Below are positions 40,880-49,771 of a DNA stretch of 64,000 bases, one piece after another. The position numbers and the translations under genes were made by a program. Source of the stretch: an uncultured Rhodoferax sp. (lineage in GTDB: Bacteria > Pseudomonadota > Gammaproteobacteria > Burkholderiales > Burkholderiaceae_C). The stretch covers positions 124,001-188,000 of the forward strand of contig NZ_CAMIHB010000002.1 of assembly GCF_946221635.1 (NCBI RefSeq). The letters run 5' to 3'. The notes beneath the pieces are model-generated. The model was given only the letters and a program-made list of their open reading frames with translations. It did no database searches and was not told the DNA's origin. Numbering within the stretch: position 1 is the first letter of the stretch; every line of letters starts with the position of its first letter.

Positions 40880-42734
40880 TCGGCGGGTTCTCGCGTGGCC
40901 GCGTGCGGCCAAGCGCCTGGCCGTCATCGCGCTGGACGTGGTCCTGGCCGTACTGGCCACCTGGATCGCCTATGCGCTGCGTCTGGATAACACCTACTAC
41001 CCTGTAGCCCAGCAATGGTGGGTCTATGGGGTAGCGCCGTTGTTGGCCATTCCCATCTTTATCCGCCTGGGGCTGTACCGGGCAATCTTCCGTTACACCG
41101 GGCAGGCCGCCCTGGTGGCAACCGGCAAGGCTGTGGCCCTTTATGCGGTGTTGCTCACGGCGCTGCTTCTGTGGCAGCAGTGGCAGGGCGTGCCGCGCAG
41201 CCTGGGACTGCTGCAACCCATCATCTTTCTGGTGCTTGTCGGTGCCAGCCGCGCCTTTGCACGTTTCTGGCTCGCCGGTCTCGCTGCGCAGGCGGCCGGA
41301 CGTGCCGGGCGATTGCTGATTTTTGGCGCTGGCTCTGCCGGTGCGCAGACGGCTGCCGCGTTGGGGCTGGCGCGCCATTACACGCTGATCGGCTTTGTCG
41401 ATGACGACGCCAGCAAGGACGGCCGCAGTATCAACGGTGTCACCGTCCATGCGGCGCACAAGCTGTTGCAGTTGGTGCGTGACGAAGCAATCACGGACAT
41501 CCTGCTGGCCATGCCGCGCGCCACGCGCGAGCGGCGCAACCAGATCATCCAGTCCCTGCAGGGCTTGCCCGTGCACGTGCGTACGCTACCCAGCATGGCC
41601 GACTTGGCCAGCGGCAAGGTCACGGTGCAAGACATCCACGAGTTGGACATCGAAGACTTGCTGGGGCGCGACCCCGTGGCGCCCAACGAGGCGCTGCTGG
41701 CGCAGGATTTGGCAGGCCAGGTGGTGCTGGTGTCAGGCGCGGGGGGCAGCATAGGCGGAGAACTCACGCGCCAGATCGTGCTGCAGCGGCCGCGCCAGTT
41801 ACTGCTGCTGGACCACAATGAGTTTGGCCTCTATGCCATCCACCAGGAACTGGAAGCCGTGTGTGCTGCTCAGCAACTCGGCGTGGAATTGGTGCCGCTG
41901 TTGGGCAGCGTGATCAATCCCGAGCGCCTGCGCGCCATTTGCGAGACCTATCGCCCTGCCACGGTCTACCACGCAGCCGCCTACAAGCATGTGCCCATGG
42001 TGGAGGACAACCCCGGCGAGGGCGTGCGCAACAATGTATTCGGCACCCAATACATGGCGCAGGCCGCTGCGGCGGTGGGTGTGAAGCGTTTTGTGCTCGT
42101 GAGTACCGACAAGGCGGTACGTCCCACCAACGTGATGGGTGCGACCAAGCGCGTGGCCGAGCTGGTGCTGCAGGCGTTGGCGCAAGAGCACACCGGTACC
42201 TGCTTCTCCATGGTGCGCTTTGGGAATGTGCTGGGCTCCAGCGGCAGCGTGGTGCCCCTGTTTCGCAAACAGCTCGCCGCTGGCGGGCCCCTGACGGTGA
42301 CCCACGAGGAGGTCACGCGCTACTTCATGACCATTCCCGAGGCGGCGCAATTGGTGCTGCAGGCTGGCGCGATGGGGCGAGGTGGCGATGTGTTTGTGCT
42401 CGACATGGGACAGCCCGTCAAAATCATGGACCTGGCGCGCCGCATGGTGCAGCTCTCGGGTTTGTCGGTGCGTGATGCGGCGCATCCGTCCGGTGATATC
42501 GAGATCGCCGTCACCGGCCTGCGCGTGGGTGAGAAGCTCTATGAAGAGCTGCTCATAGGCGACAACCCCGAGCCCACGGCGCACCCCCGCATCATGAAGG
42601 CGCATGAGCCCATGCTGCCCTGGGCGCAGTTGCAACCGGAGCTGGCCCAGCTTTGGGATGCGGCCCAGGCCAACGATGCCCAGGCTATCAAAGCCTTCAT
42701 GGGCCGCCATGTGCAGGGCTACCAGGCTGCCTGA
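40869..42734 (+). CDS. Membrane-bound UDP-GlcNAc 4,6-dehydratase (WbpM/PglF type)
   Basis: A 621-residue protein with about four N-terminal membrane segments (residues ~15-130). A first Rossmann domain follows (LIFGAGSAGAQTAAALG, ~150-165), then a catalytic SDR domain (VLVSGAGGSIGGELTRQIV, ~286-304). In the active site STDKAVRPTNVMGATK the usual Tyr of YxxxK is Met, as in the WbpM/FlaA1 group. It would convert UDP-GlcNAc to the 4-keto-6-deoxy sugar used by the PglE-like aminotransferase. It is the last gene of the polysaccharide locus. The start overlaps the H-NS gene. Confidence 0.92.
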   Translation: MLNSRRVLAWPRAAKRLAVIALDVVLAVLATWIAYALRLDNTYYPVAQQWWVYGVAPLLAIPIFIRLGLYRAIFRYTGQAALVATGKAVALYAVLLTALLLWQQWQGVPRSLGLLQPIIFLVLVGASRAFARFWLAGLAAQAAGRAGRLLIFGAGSAGAQTAAALGLARHYTLIGFVDDDASKDGRSINGVTVHAAHKLLQLVRDEAITDILLAMPRATRERRNQIIQSLQGLPVHVRTLPSMADLASGKVTVQDIHELDIEDLLGRDPVAPNEALLAQDLAGQVVLVSGAGGSIGGELTRQIVLQRPRQLLLLDHNEFGLYAIHQELEAVCAAQQLGVELVPLLGSVINPERLRAICETYRPATVYHAAAYKHVPMVEDNPGEGVRNNVFGTQYMAQAAAAVGVKRFVLVSTDKAVRPTNVMGATKRVAELVLQALAQEHTGTCFSMVRFGNVLGSSGSVVPLFRKQLAAGGPLTVTHEEVTRYFMTIPEAAQLVLQAGAMGRGGDVFVLDMGQPVKIMDLARRMVQLSGLSVRDAAHPSGDIEIAVTGLRVGEKLYEELLIGDNPEPTAHPRIMKAHEPMLPWAQLQPELAQLWDAAQANDAQAIKAFMGRHVQGYQAA

Positions 42735-42820
42735 CATTGCTGTTGGCCTGCCGCAAGGCAGGGCCGCGGTGATGCGGCACAATTTGGACTTCTTTCCCGA
42801 ACCCTCTACGGACCCTGACC

Positions 42821-43720
42821 ATGTCTGACACCAGCGCACCGTCCCCCATCGCCCCTTTCGACAAGGCCCAGATCCTGGCCCAGGCCTTGCCCTACATCCG
42901 CAAGTTCCACGGCAAGACCATGGTCATCAAGTACGGTGGCAACGCCATGACCGATCCGGCCTTGCAAAAGGCCTTTGCCGAAGACGTGGTGCTGCTCAAG
43001 CTGGTGGGTATCAACCCGGTGGTGGTGCACGGCGGTGGCCCGCAGATCGAGAATGCGCTCAAACGCCTGGGCATGCAGGGCCAGTTCATCCAGGGCATGC
43101 GCGTGACCGATGCGCCCACCATGGAAGTGGTGGAGTGGGTGCTGGGTGGCGAGGTGCAGCAGGACATCGTGGGTCTGATCAACCAGGCCGGTGGCAAGGC
43201 CGTGGGCCTGACCGGGCGCGATGGCGCCATGATCCGCGCCCGCAAGCTCAAGATGCTGGACAACCAGGATCCCAGCAAGGAACACGATGTGGGGCAGGTG
43301 GGCGACATCGTCAGCGTGGACCCCAGTGTGGTCAAGGCGCTGCAGGATGATGCGTTCATCCCCGTCATCAGCCCCATCGGCTTTGGCGAGCACAACGAGA
43401 GCTACAACATCAATGCCGATGTGGTGGCCGCCAAGCTGGCCACCGTGCTGCAGGCTGAAAAGCTCATGATGCTCACCAATATCAGTGGCGTGCTCGACAA
43501 GGCCGGGGCCTTGCTGACCGACCTGACTGCCAAGCGTATCGACGAGCTGTTCGCCGATGGCACCATCAGCGGCGGCATGCTGCCCAAGATCGCCGGCGCG
43601 CTGGATGCCGCCAAGAGCGGTGTGAACTCGGTGCACATCATCGATGGCCGCGTGCCGCACGTGCTGCTGCTCGAAATCCTGACCGATCAGGCCTTCGGCA
43701 CGATGATCCGTTCGCACTGA
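42821..43720 (+). CDS. argB: Acetylglutamate kinase
   Basis: A 299-residue ArgB that phosphorylates N-acetylglutamate in arginine synthesis. Visible are MVIKYGGNAMTD, INPVVVHGGGPQIENALK, RVTDAPTMEVVEWVLGG and SGGMLPKIAGALDAA. Full length and normal. It lies 86 bases beyond the polysaccharide locus and marks the return to core genes. The Arg/Lys-rich allosteric N-terminal helix (DKAQILAQALPYIRKF) suggests the arginine-feedback-inhibited form. Confidence 0.97.
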   Translation: MSDTSAPSPIAPFDKAQILAQALPYIRKFHGKTMVIKYGGNAMTDPALQKAFAEDVVLLKLVGINPVVVHGGGPQIENALKRLGMQGQFIQGMRVTDAPTMEVVEWVLGGEVQQDIVGLINQAGGKAVGLTGRDGAMIRARKLKMLDNQDPSKEHDVGQVGDIVSVDPSVVKALQDDAFIPVISPIGFGEHNESYNINADVVAAKLATVLQAEKLMMLTNISGVLDKAGALLTDLTAKRIDELFADGTISGGMLPKIAGALDAAKSGVNSVHIIDGRVPHVLLLEILTDQAFGTMIRSH

Positions 43721-43724
43721 TCTG

Positions 43725-43776
43725 CTATTGAATTCATAGCTGTTTGCGCACATTCCATAAGGGCTGGAGGCATAAA
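43725..43776 (+). repeat. Dispersed repeat family 1, copy 2
   Basis: CTATTGAATTCATAGCTG, then TTTGCGCACATTCCATA, then AGGGCTGGAGGCATAAA. It fills the gap between argB and the response-regulator gene and is the cleanest copy in the window. Its left end is an imperfect palindrome. Confidence 0.7.
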
Positions 43777-43781
43777 GCACC

Positions 43782-44468
43782 ATGAGACTGCTGCTGGTCG
43801 AAGATGACGTGATGGTGGCCAGCGGCATCAAGCTGGGACTGTCCGACGCGGGCTATGCCGTGGACTGGGTGGGCAGCGCCGAGCGGGCCTTGGAGGTCAC
43901 GGCCGCCGAGTCCTTCGACGTGGCCGTGGTTGACATTGGTCTCCCCCAGATGGATGGACTGACGCTGACCCAGGCCTTGCGAAAAAACGGCCACAGCATG
44001 CCGGTGCTCATCCTCACCGCGCGTGACGCGCTGCAGGACCGTGTGCAGGGCCTGGACATGGGCGGGGACGACTACATGATCAAGCCCTTCGAGCTGCCCG
44101 AGCTGCTGGCGCGCCTGCGGGCCCTGCTGCGCCGCTCGCAGGCGGCCACCTCGGCCACACTGAGCTTCGGCCCGCTGGAGCTGGATACGGCCCAGCGTCA
44201 GGCTTGCATACGCGGCGAAGGCGGTGCCATCCAAGCCATCGAGCTTGGGCCGCGCGAGTGGACGGTGATGGAATACCTGTTGCTGCAGGCCCCCAAGCCG
44301 GCCAACAAGGACAAGCTGCTGCAGGCCCTGACCGGCTGGGACAAGGAGATCACACCCAACGCGGTGGAGGTGTATATCTCGCGCCTGCGCGGCAAGCTGG
44401 AGCCACACGGCATTGCGTTGCGTTCCATCCGCGGCTTTGGGTACCGGCTGGAACTGCTGACTGCCTGA
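43782..44468 (+). CDS. OmpR-family response regulator (TctD-like)
   Basis: A 228-residue two-component regulator. The receiver domain has LLVEDD, phospho-acceptor Asp-51 in VAVVDIGLPQMDG, and Lys in DYMIKPFELPELLAR. The C-terminal winged helix ends NAVEVYISRLRGKLEPHGI and TIRG-like SIRGFGYRLELL. The histidine kinase follows after 6 bases. By analogy to TctD/TctE it may sense tricarboxylates or metals; target genes are unknown. Confidence 0.93.
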   Translation: MRLLLVEDDVMVASGIKLGLSDAGYAVDWVGSAERALEVTAAESFDVAVVDIGLPQMDGLTLTQALRKNGHSMPVLILTARDALQDRVQGLDMGGDDYMIKPFELPELLARLRALLRRSQAATSATLSFGPLELDTAQRQACIRGEGGAIQAIELGPREWTVMEYLLLQAPKPANKDKLLQALTGWDKEITPNAVEVYISRLRGKLEPHGIALRSIRGFGYRLELLTA

Positions 44469-44474
44469 GGTGCC

Positions 44475-45917
44475 ATGACCAGCGGCATGTCCTCCGGCCT
44501 GCAGCGGCGCCTGCTGCTCTTGCTGCTGTTACCCCTGTTGCTGCTGGCTGCACTCAATACCTGGTTCGACTTTCGTAGCGCCGATAGCGTAGCCCTGCAG
44601 CAGGACCGCCAGCTCCTGAATCTGGCGCCATTGCTGGCGGACTCTGTCATTGGCGGCGGCACCTCGGCACAGAATCCGCCCATCTTGCTGACGGCGCCGC
44701 CGGTGGACGAGTTTTTGCACAGCCGTCCGGACCTGTCGGCCTTCGCCGTGGTGAGCCTGGAAGGCCACGTGCTGGTGGGGGACGATTGGCTCACCGGTCT
44801 GCCCCCCACGACCAAGGAGGCCGAATTCTCCAGCGAGGAGTACCAGGGGGTGACCTACCGTATCGTCAGCCAGCGCGTCAAGACCACGGCGGGTGAGCTG
44901 GTGGTGCGCCTGGCCGATGGTTCCGACCCGCGCCAGCAGTGGCTCACCTTGCTGGCACTCAAGGTGCTGGTGCCCAACATGGTCCTGGCCATTGCCGGCT
45001 TCTTCGCCGTCAATTGGGCCGTGCGTACCGCCTTGCGCCCGCTGTTGGAACTCAAGGACGCGGTGGAGCGCCGCTCGCCGCGCGACCTGTCCGCGCTGGA
45101 CCCCGATGCCTCCCCCGATGAAGTGCGCCCGCTGGTGCTTTCGCTCAACCGCCTCTTCGGCCTGGTGAACGCCCAGGCCGAAAGCCAGGCCCGCTTTGTG
45201 GCTGACGCGGCCCACCAGCTGCGCACCCCCTTGGCGGGGCTGCAGGCCCAGGTGGAAGCCTGGGCGCAGGCCGTCACCGGCAGTAAAAACACAAAAAACA
45301 GTGCCTCGGCCCCCGTCAATACTGCGCCAGCAGCTATTACTTTAGGAGCGGATCAGGTGCTGCGCCTGCGCCACGCCGCGCGCCGCACCTCGCAGTTGGC
45401 GAACCAGCTGCTGGCCCTGTCGCGTGCCGATGCCCGCAGTGCCCAGGCGCAGCCCCTGCAGCGCGTGGACCTGCAGCAGCTGTGCGAAGCCGTGTTGGAA
45501 ACCCTGCTGGAGTCCGCCACGCGCAAGGACATCGACTTCGGCCTCGATGCGGCCCACGCCCATATCAGCGGGCAGGAATGGTTGCTGCGTGAGCTGCTGG
45601 TCAACCTGGCCGACAACGCCATCAAATACACCCCCACGGGCGGCCGCGTCACGCTGCGTTGCGGGCTGCGCGCGGCTACGCCGGAGGCCACCCCCACGCC
45701 GTTCCTGGAGGTGGAGGACGACGGCCCCGGCATCGCCCCGCAGGAGCGCCGCCGTGTGCTGGAGCGCTTTTACCGCGTGCCGGGTACGGCGGTCGAGGGC
45801 AATGGCCTGGGCCTGGCCATTGCGGACGAGATCGCCCGCGTGCACCGCAGCCACCTGCAACTCGCCAGCGGCACCGGCGGGCGTGGCCTGCGCGTGTGGT
45901 TGAGTTTTCCTGCCTGA
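44475..45917 (+). CDS. Sensor histidine kinase (TctE-like) with a repeat-derived insert
   Basis: A 480-residue membrane histidine kinase. It has one transmembrane helix at residues ~13-30, a periplasmic sensor to ~160, a second helix ~165-185, HAMP-like sequence, then the H-box FVADAAHQLRTPL with His-247. The ATPase boxes are NLADNAIKYTP, VEDDGPGI and GNGLGLAIADEI. Residues ~270-291 (SKNTKN to ITLGAD) are encoded by an inverted copy of dispersed repeat 1. They fall where the two dimerisation helices join, so the fold can tolerate them. It pairs with the response regulator upstream. Confidence 0.92.
   Translation: MTSGMSSGLQRRLLLLLLLPLLLLAALNTWFDFRSADSVALQQDRQLLNLAPLLADSVIGGGTSAQNPPILLTAPPVDEFLHSRPDLSAFAVVSLEGHVLVGDDWLTGLPPTTKEAEFSSEEYQGVTYRIVSQRVKTTAGELVVRLADGSDPRQQWLTLLALKVLVPNMVLAIAGFFAVNWAVRTALRPLLELKDAVERRSPRDLSALDPDASPDEVRPLVLSLNRLFGLVNAQAESQARFVADAAHQLRTPLAGLQAQVEAWAQAVTGSKNTKNSASAPVNTAPAAITLGADQVLRLRHAARRTSQLANQLLALSRADARSAQAQPLQRVDLQQLCEAVLETLLESATRKDIDFGLDAAHAHISGQEWLLRELLVNLADNAIKYTPTGGRVTLRCGLRAATPEATPTPFLEVEDDGPGIAPQERRRVLERFYRVPGTAVEGNGLGLAIADEIARVHRSHLQLASGTGGRGLRVWLSFPA
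45297..45345 (-). repeat. Dispersed repeat family 1, copy 3, inside the histidine kinase gene
   Basis: The reverse complement reads CTAAAGTAATAGCTGCTG, then GCGCAGTATTGACG, then GGGGCCGAGGCACTG. It is the same motif order as the intergenic copies but within an open reading frame, adding about 16-20 residues without a frameshift. A short A-rich stretch (45283-45298) precedes it. Confidence 0.6.
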
Positions 45918-45965
45918 GCGGGTCCGCCCGTGCGAGAATCATTCGACGCCAACGCCCACCACACC

Positions 45966-46604
45966 ATGCCCGACGCCACCGCACCCCTTGCAGACCTGGC
46001 CGAGACCGCGGCCCCGACCGGCACCCGCAAGCGCCCCAAGCCCGGCGAGCGGCGCGTACAGATTCTTCAGACCCTTGCCAGCATGCTGGAGCAACCCGGC
46101 GGCGAACGCATCACCACCGCCGCACTGGCCGCGCGCCTGGATGTGAGCGAAGCGGCCCTCTACCGCCATTTCGCCAGCAAGGCGCAGATGTTCGAGGGCC
46201 TGATCGACTTCATCGAAGAAACCGTCTTCACGCTGATCAACCAGATCGTCGAACGCGAACCCGCCGGTGGCGTGGCCGCCGCTGCGCGCATTGCCAGCAT
46301 GCTGGTCCAGTTTGCCGAGAGGAACCCCGGCATGGCCCGCGTCATGGTGGGGGACGCCTTGGTGCTGGAGAACGAGCGCCTGCAGCAGCGCATGAACCAG
46401 CTCTTCGACAAGGTGGAGGCCGCGCTCAAGCAATGCCTGCGCGATGCAGTACCTGCTTCTGCCACACCTACGGTGGACGCCCAGGTGCGCGCCGCCACCG
46501 TGACGGCCTTTGTGGCCGGTCGCCTGCAGCGCTATGCCCGCTCGGGCTTCAAGCGCTTGCCCTCCGAGCACCTGGAGCCTGCGCTGCAGTTGATGCTCGG
46601 GTAA
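45966..46604 (+). CDS. slmA: Nucleoid occlusion factor SlmA (TetR family)
   Basis: A 212-residue TetR-fold protein matching SlmA: RRVQILQTLASMLEQPGGER, then ITTAALAARLDVSEAALYRH and FASKAQMFEGLIDFIEETV, and the C-terminal NERLQQRMNQLFDKVE. SlmA binds chromosomal sites and blocks FtsZ ring assembly over the nucleoid. ATG 45966 was chosen from the usual start; an in-frame GTG at 45930 is possible. The gene is 12-48 bases after the kinase gene, depending on start. Confidence 0.93.
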   Translation: MPDATAPLADLAETAAPTGTRKRPKPGERRVQILQTLASMLEQPGGERITTAALAARLDVSEAALYRHFASKAQMFEGLIDFIEETVFTLINQIVEREPAGGVAAAARIASMLVQFAERNPGMARVMVGDALVLENERLQQRMNQLFDKVEAALKQCLRDAVPASATPTVDAQVRAATVTAFVAGRLQRYARSGFKRLPSEHLEPALQLMLG

Positions 46605-46671
46605 ACCCGTAGATGGCTTAGGAGTAGCCCTCTAGAACACGGGGGTTCTGGGGGTGAGCGGCGGAAATGCT

Positions 46672-46699
46672 GCAAAATAGCACGATCGTTCTATTTTGC
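46672..46699. promoter_or_regulatory. Near-perfect palindrome, candidate TetR operator
   Basis: The segment GCAAAATAG-C-ACGATCGT-T-CTATTTTGC is 28 bases long and symmetric except for one C/T pair. It ends 13 bases before the TetR ATG at 46713, so it should overlap the promoter and autoregulate. The same protein may control the following beta-oxidation operon. Confidence 0.75.
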
Positions 46700-46712
46700 G
46701 GTGTGTGTTCCC

Positions 46713-47387
46713 ATGTCCCTCGCTTCGGTTCCCAGCCAGTCCCAGCCCGCGCCAGACGCCCCGGCCAAGCGTGCGCCGGCCAAGCGCGCCATGCAAAAAG
46801 GACAGCAGACCAAAGCCGCCATCGTCGAGGCTGCGTTGGGTCTTGCCACGCAGATCGGCCTGGAGGGCTTGAGCATTGGCGTACTGGCCGAAGTCACGCA
46901 GATGAGCAAGTCCGGCGTGTTCGCCCATTTCGGCTCGCGTGAGGAGTTGCAGATCTCCGTCATCCGCGAGTACTTCAACCGCTTCGAGCAGGAAGTGTTC
47001 TACCCCGCGCTGCATGCCGAGCGCGGGCTGCCGCGCGTCGAGGCCCTGTTCAACAACTGGATGAAACGCGTCGCGGTGGAAATCCAGTCCGGCTGCATTT
47101 TCATCAGCGGTGCGGTCGAGTTCGACGACCGCCCCGGTCCCGTGCGCGACGCGCTGGCGAGTTCGGTTCAGACCTGGCTCGGCGCCCTGTACCGTGCCGT
47201 GGTGCTGGCCAAGCAATGTGGCCACCTGCACGCCAATGCCGACGAACACCAGATGGCCTTCGAAATCCACGGCCTCATCCTGGCCCTGCATTACGAAGCC
47301 CGCTTCCTCAAAAACCCCGGCTCCATCGAGCGCGCCAACCGGGGCTTTGCCAACATCCTGGCGCGTTATGGCGCCAAGCCGGCCTGA
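46713..47387 (+). CDS. TetR-family regulator of the adjacent beta-oxidation operon
   Basis: A 224-residue TetR-family repressor. The DNA-binding region is KAAIVEAALGLATQIGLEGL, then GVLAEVTQMSKSGVFAHFGS. The C-terminal domain has CIFISGAVEFDDRPGPVRDA, as in the YcdC-type C-terminal family. ATG 46713 was chosen over an in-frame GTG at 46701 that overlaps the palindrome edge. It is followed after 44 bases by acyl-CoA dehydrogenase, dehydrogenase/hydratase and thiolase genes; an acyl-CoA-responsive repressor is likely (inference). Confidence 0.88.
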   Translation: MSLASVPSQSQPAPDAPAKRAPAKRAMQKGQQTKAAIVEAALGLATQIGLEGLSIGVLAEVTQMSKSGVFAHFGSREELQISVIREYFNRFEQEVFYPALHAERGLPRVEALFNNWMKRVAVEIQSGCIFISGAVEFDDRPGPVRDALASSVQTWLGALYRAVVLAKQCGHLHANADEHQMAFEIHGLILALHYEARFLKNPGSIERANRGFANILARYGAKPA

Positions 47388-47431
47388 CCCCAGGCCTCCC
47401 ATCCCATCAGTTACCCCTAGGAGAAAGCACC

Positions 47432-49228
47432 ATGCCAACTTATACCCCCCCACTGCGCGACATGCAGTTCGTGATGCACGAAGTGCTCCATGTGGTCGAC
47501 GAGTTCAAGCAAATCCCCAAGCATGCGGACATTGACGCCGACACCATCAACGCCGTGCTCGAAGAGGGTGGCAAGTTCGCGGCCGAAGTGACATTCCCCC
47601 TGAACATCAGCGGTGACCAGGAGGGTTGCAAGATCGACCAGAGCACCCACGCGGTGACCACGCCCAAGGGCTTCAAGCAAGCCTACGCCAAGTACATCGA
47701 AGGCGGCTGGGCCGCTTTGGGCTGCGACCCCGAGTTCGGCGGCCAGGGCCTGCCCTATGTGGTCAACGGCATGTTCTACGAAATGCTCAACAGCGCCAAC
47801 CAGGCCTGGACCATGTACCCCGGCCTGACCCACGGCGCCTACGCCGCGCTGGAAACCCACGGCACGCCCGAGCAGAAGGCCACCTACCTGCCCAAGATGA
47901 CCAGCGGCGAGTGGACCGGTTCCATGTGCCTGACCGAGCCCCATTGCGGTACCGATCTGGGCCTGATGCGCACCAAGGCCGAACCCCAGGCCGATGGCAC
48001 CTACAAGATCACCGGCAACAAGATCTTCATCAGCGCCGGCGAACACGACATGACCGACAACATCATCCACCTGGTGTTGGCCCGCCTGCCCGATGCGCCT
48101 CCTGGCATCAAGGGCGTAAGCCTGTTCATCGTGCCCAAGTTCCATGTGAACAAGGACGGCTCCCTGGGCGAACGCAACGGCATCTACTGCGGCGGCCTGG
48201 AGCACAAGATGGGCATCCACGGCAACGCCACCTGCCAGATGGTGCTGGACGGCGCCGTAGGCACCATGGTGGGCCAGCCCAACAAGGGCATGCAAGGCAT
48301 GTTCGTGATGATGAACGCCGCCCGCCTGGGCGTGGGCAACCAGTCCCTGGGCCTGACCGAAGTCGCCTTCCAGAACGCCCTGGCCTATGCCAAGGACCGC
48401 ATCCAGATGCGCAGCCTGACCGGCCCCAAGGCCAAGGACAAGCCCGCTGACCCCATCATCGTGCACCCCGATGTGCGCAAGATGCTGATGACCGCGCGTG
48501 CCTACGCCGACGGTGGACGCGCCCTGCAGGCTTACTGCTCGTTGTTGCTCGAAAAAGAGCACAACCACCCCGATGAAAAGGTACGCAAGGACTCCGGTGA
48601 AATGCTGGCCCTGTTGACCCCCATCGCCAAGGCCTTCCTGACCGACAACGGCCACATCGCCACCAACGCCTGCATGCAGGTGTTCGGCGGCCACGGCTTC
48701 ATCAAGGAATGGGGCATGGAACAGTTCGTGCGCGACAACCGCATCAACATGATCTACGAAGGCACCAACACCATCCAGTCGCTGGACCTGCTGGGCCGCA
48801 AGATCCTGGGCAACAACGGTGCCACGCTGAAGAAGTTCGGCAAGCTGGTGGGCAAGCTGGTGGAAGAAGAAGGCACCAACGAAAAGATGTCCGAATTCAT
48901 CACCCCCGTGGCCATCCTGGGCGACCAGATGACCAAGTTCACGACCGAGATCGGTTTCAAGGGCTTCCAGAACCCCGACGAAGTCGGTGCTGCTGCCGTC
49001 GACTACCTGCGCGTGGCCGGCCACTTGGTGTTTGGCTACTTCTTCGCCCGCATGGCCCAGGTGGCCCTGCGTGAAATCGCGGCGGGCAATACCGACCCCT
49101 TCTACGTGGCCAAGCTGCAGACTGCGCGCTTCTATTTCGCCAAGCTGTTCCCGGAGACTGCGACCCTGATGCGTACCGCACGCGCTGGCTCCAAGTCCCT
49201 GATGGACACCGAGGCCGCACTGGCCTAA
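47432..49228 (+). CDS. Acyl-CoA dehydrogenase (large FadE-type, ~600 residues)
   Basis: A 598-residue FAD-dependent acyl-CoA dehydrogenase with the long form's C-terminal extension. FAD/substrate blocks are GSMCLTEPHCGTDLGLMRTK and KITGNKIFISAGEHDMTDN. The catalytic Glu is in the MIYEGTNTIQSLDLLGRKIL region. It catalyses the first step of beta-oxidation. AGGAG lies 9 bases before the ATG at 47432. The order acyl-CoA dehydrogenase, FadN-like protein, thiolase recalls the Bacillus fadNAE set. Confidence 0.94.
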   Translation: MPTYTPPLRDMQFVMHEVLHVVDEFKQIPKHADIDADTINAVLEEGGKFAAEVTFPLNISGDQEGCKIDQSTHAVTTPKGFKQAYAKYIEGGWAALGCDPEFGGQGLPYVVNGMFYEMLNSANQAWTMYPGLTHGAYAALETHGTPEQKATYLPKMTSGEWTGSMCLTEPHCGTDLGLMRTKAEPQADGTYKITGNKIFISAGEHDMTDNIIHLVLARLPDAPPGIKGVSLFIVPKFHVNKDGSLGERNGIYCGGLEHKMGIHGNATCQMVLDGAVGTMVGQPNKGMQGMFVMMNAARLGVGNQSLGLTEVAFQNALAYAKDRIQMRSLTGPKAKDKPADPIIVHPDVRKMLMTARAYADGGRALQAYCSLLLEKEHNHPDEKVRKDSGEMLALLTPIAKAFLTDNGHIATNACMQVFGGHGFIKEWGMEQFVRDNRINMIYEGTNTIQSLDLLGRKILGNNGATLKKFGKLVGKLVEEEGTNEKMSEFITPVAILGDQMTKFTTEIGFKGFQNPDEVGAAAVDYLRVAGHLVFGYFFARMAQVALREIAAGNTDPFYVAKLQTARFYFAKLFPETATLMRTARAGSKSLMDTEAALA

Positions 49229-49276
49229 ACCCCGGAACTTCTGTCCTTCCCTTCACAGCACTACAAGGAGACAACC

Positions 49277-49720
49277 ATGCTGCGTACGACTTTGGTATTG
49301 GCAATCGGATGCTGCGCTGGCGCAGCCATGGCGCAAATGAACCCCGTGGGACTTTGGAAAACGATCGACGACAAGGACGGCAGTGCCAAGTCCGAGATCC
49401 GCATCGTGGAGACCGCGGGTGTCGTCAGCGGCAAGATCGAGAAGGTGCTGGATCCCAAGTCCAAGCCCGACGACAAGTGCGTGGAATGCAAGGATGACCG
49501 CAAGGACCAGCCCATCGTGGGCCTGGACCTGATGCGTGGCCTGAAGAAGTCGGAAACGCGTGACAACCTGTGGGACGGCGGCACCATCGTGGAACCGTCG
49601 ACCGGCAAGGTCTACAAGGTGCAGCTCACCCCCATCGAAGGTGGCAAGAAGCTCGAAGTCCGCGGCTACATCGGTGCGCCGCTGTTTGGCCGCACCCAGA
49701 CCTGGATCCGCGTCCAGTAA
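49277..49720 (+). CDS. DUF2147 domain-containing secreted protein
   Basis: A 147-residue exported protein: signal peptide MLRTTLVLAIGCCAGAAMAQ, then the DUF2147 hallmark NPVGLWKTIDDKDGSAKSEI and the central KCVECKDDRKDQPIVGLDLM with a CxxC. The end, TQTWIRVQ, is typical. It is probably a small periplasmic beta-barrel protein of unknown function. It sits inside the beta-oxidation operon, 48 bases after the acyl-CoA dehydrogenase, with SD AAGGAGA. Confidence 0.88.
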   Translation: MLRTTLVLAIGCCAGAAMAQMNPVGLWKTIDDKDGSAKSEIRIVETAGVVSGKIEKVLDPKSKPDDKCVECKDDRKDQPIVGLDLMRGLKKSETRDNLWDGGTIVEPSTGKVYKVQLTPIEGGKKLEVRGYIGAPLFGRTQTWIRVQ

Positions 49721-49771
49721 CCCCATGAACCAGGGCCGGCCACATGCCGGCCCATCTGCGAAAGAATGGCC

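Noticed and set aside
46627..46655. AGAAC...GTTCT hairpin after slmA as a terminator
   Set aside because: A 5-bp stem followed by G-rich sequence, not T-rich.
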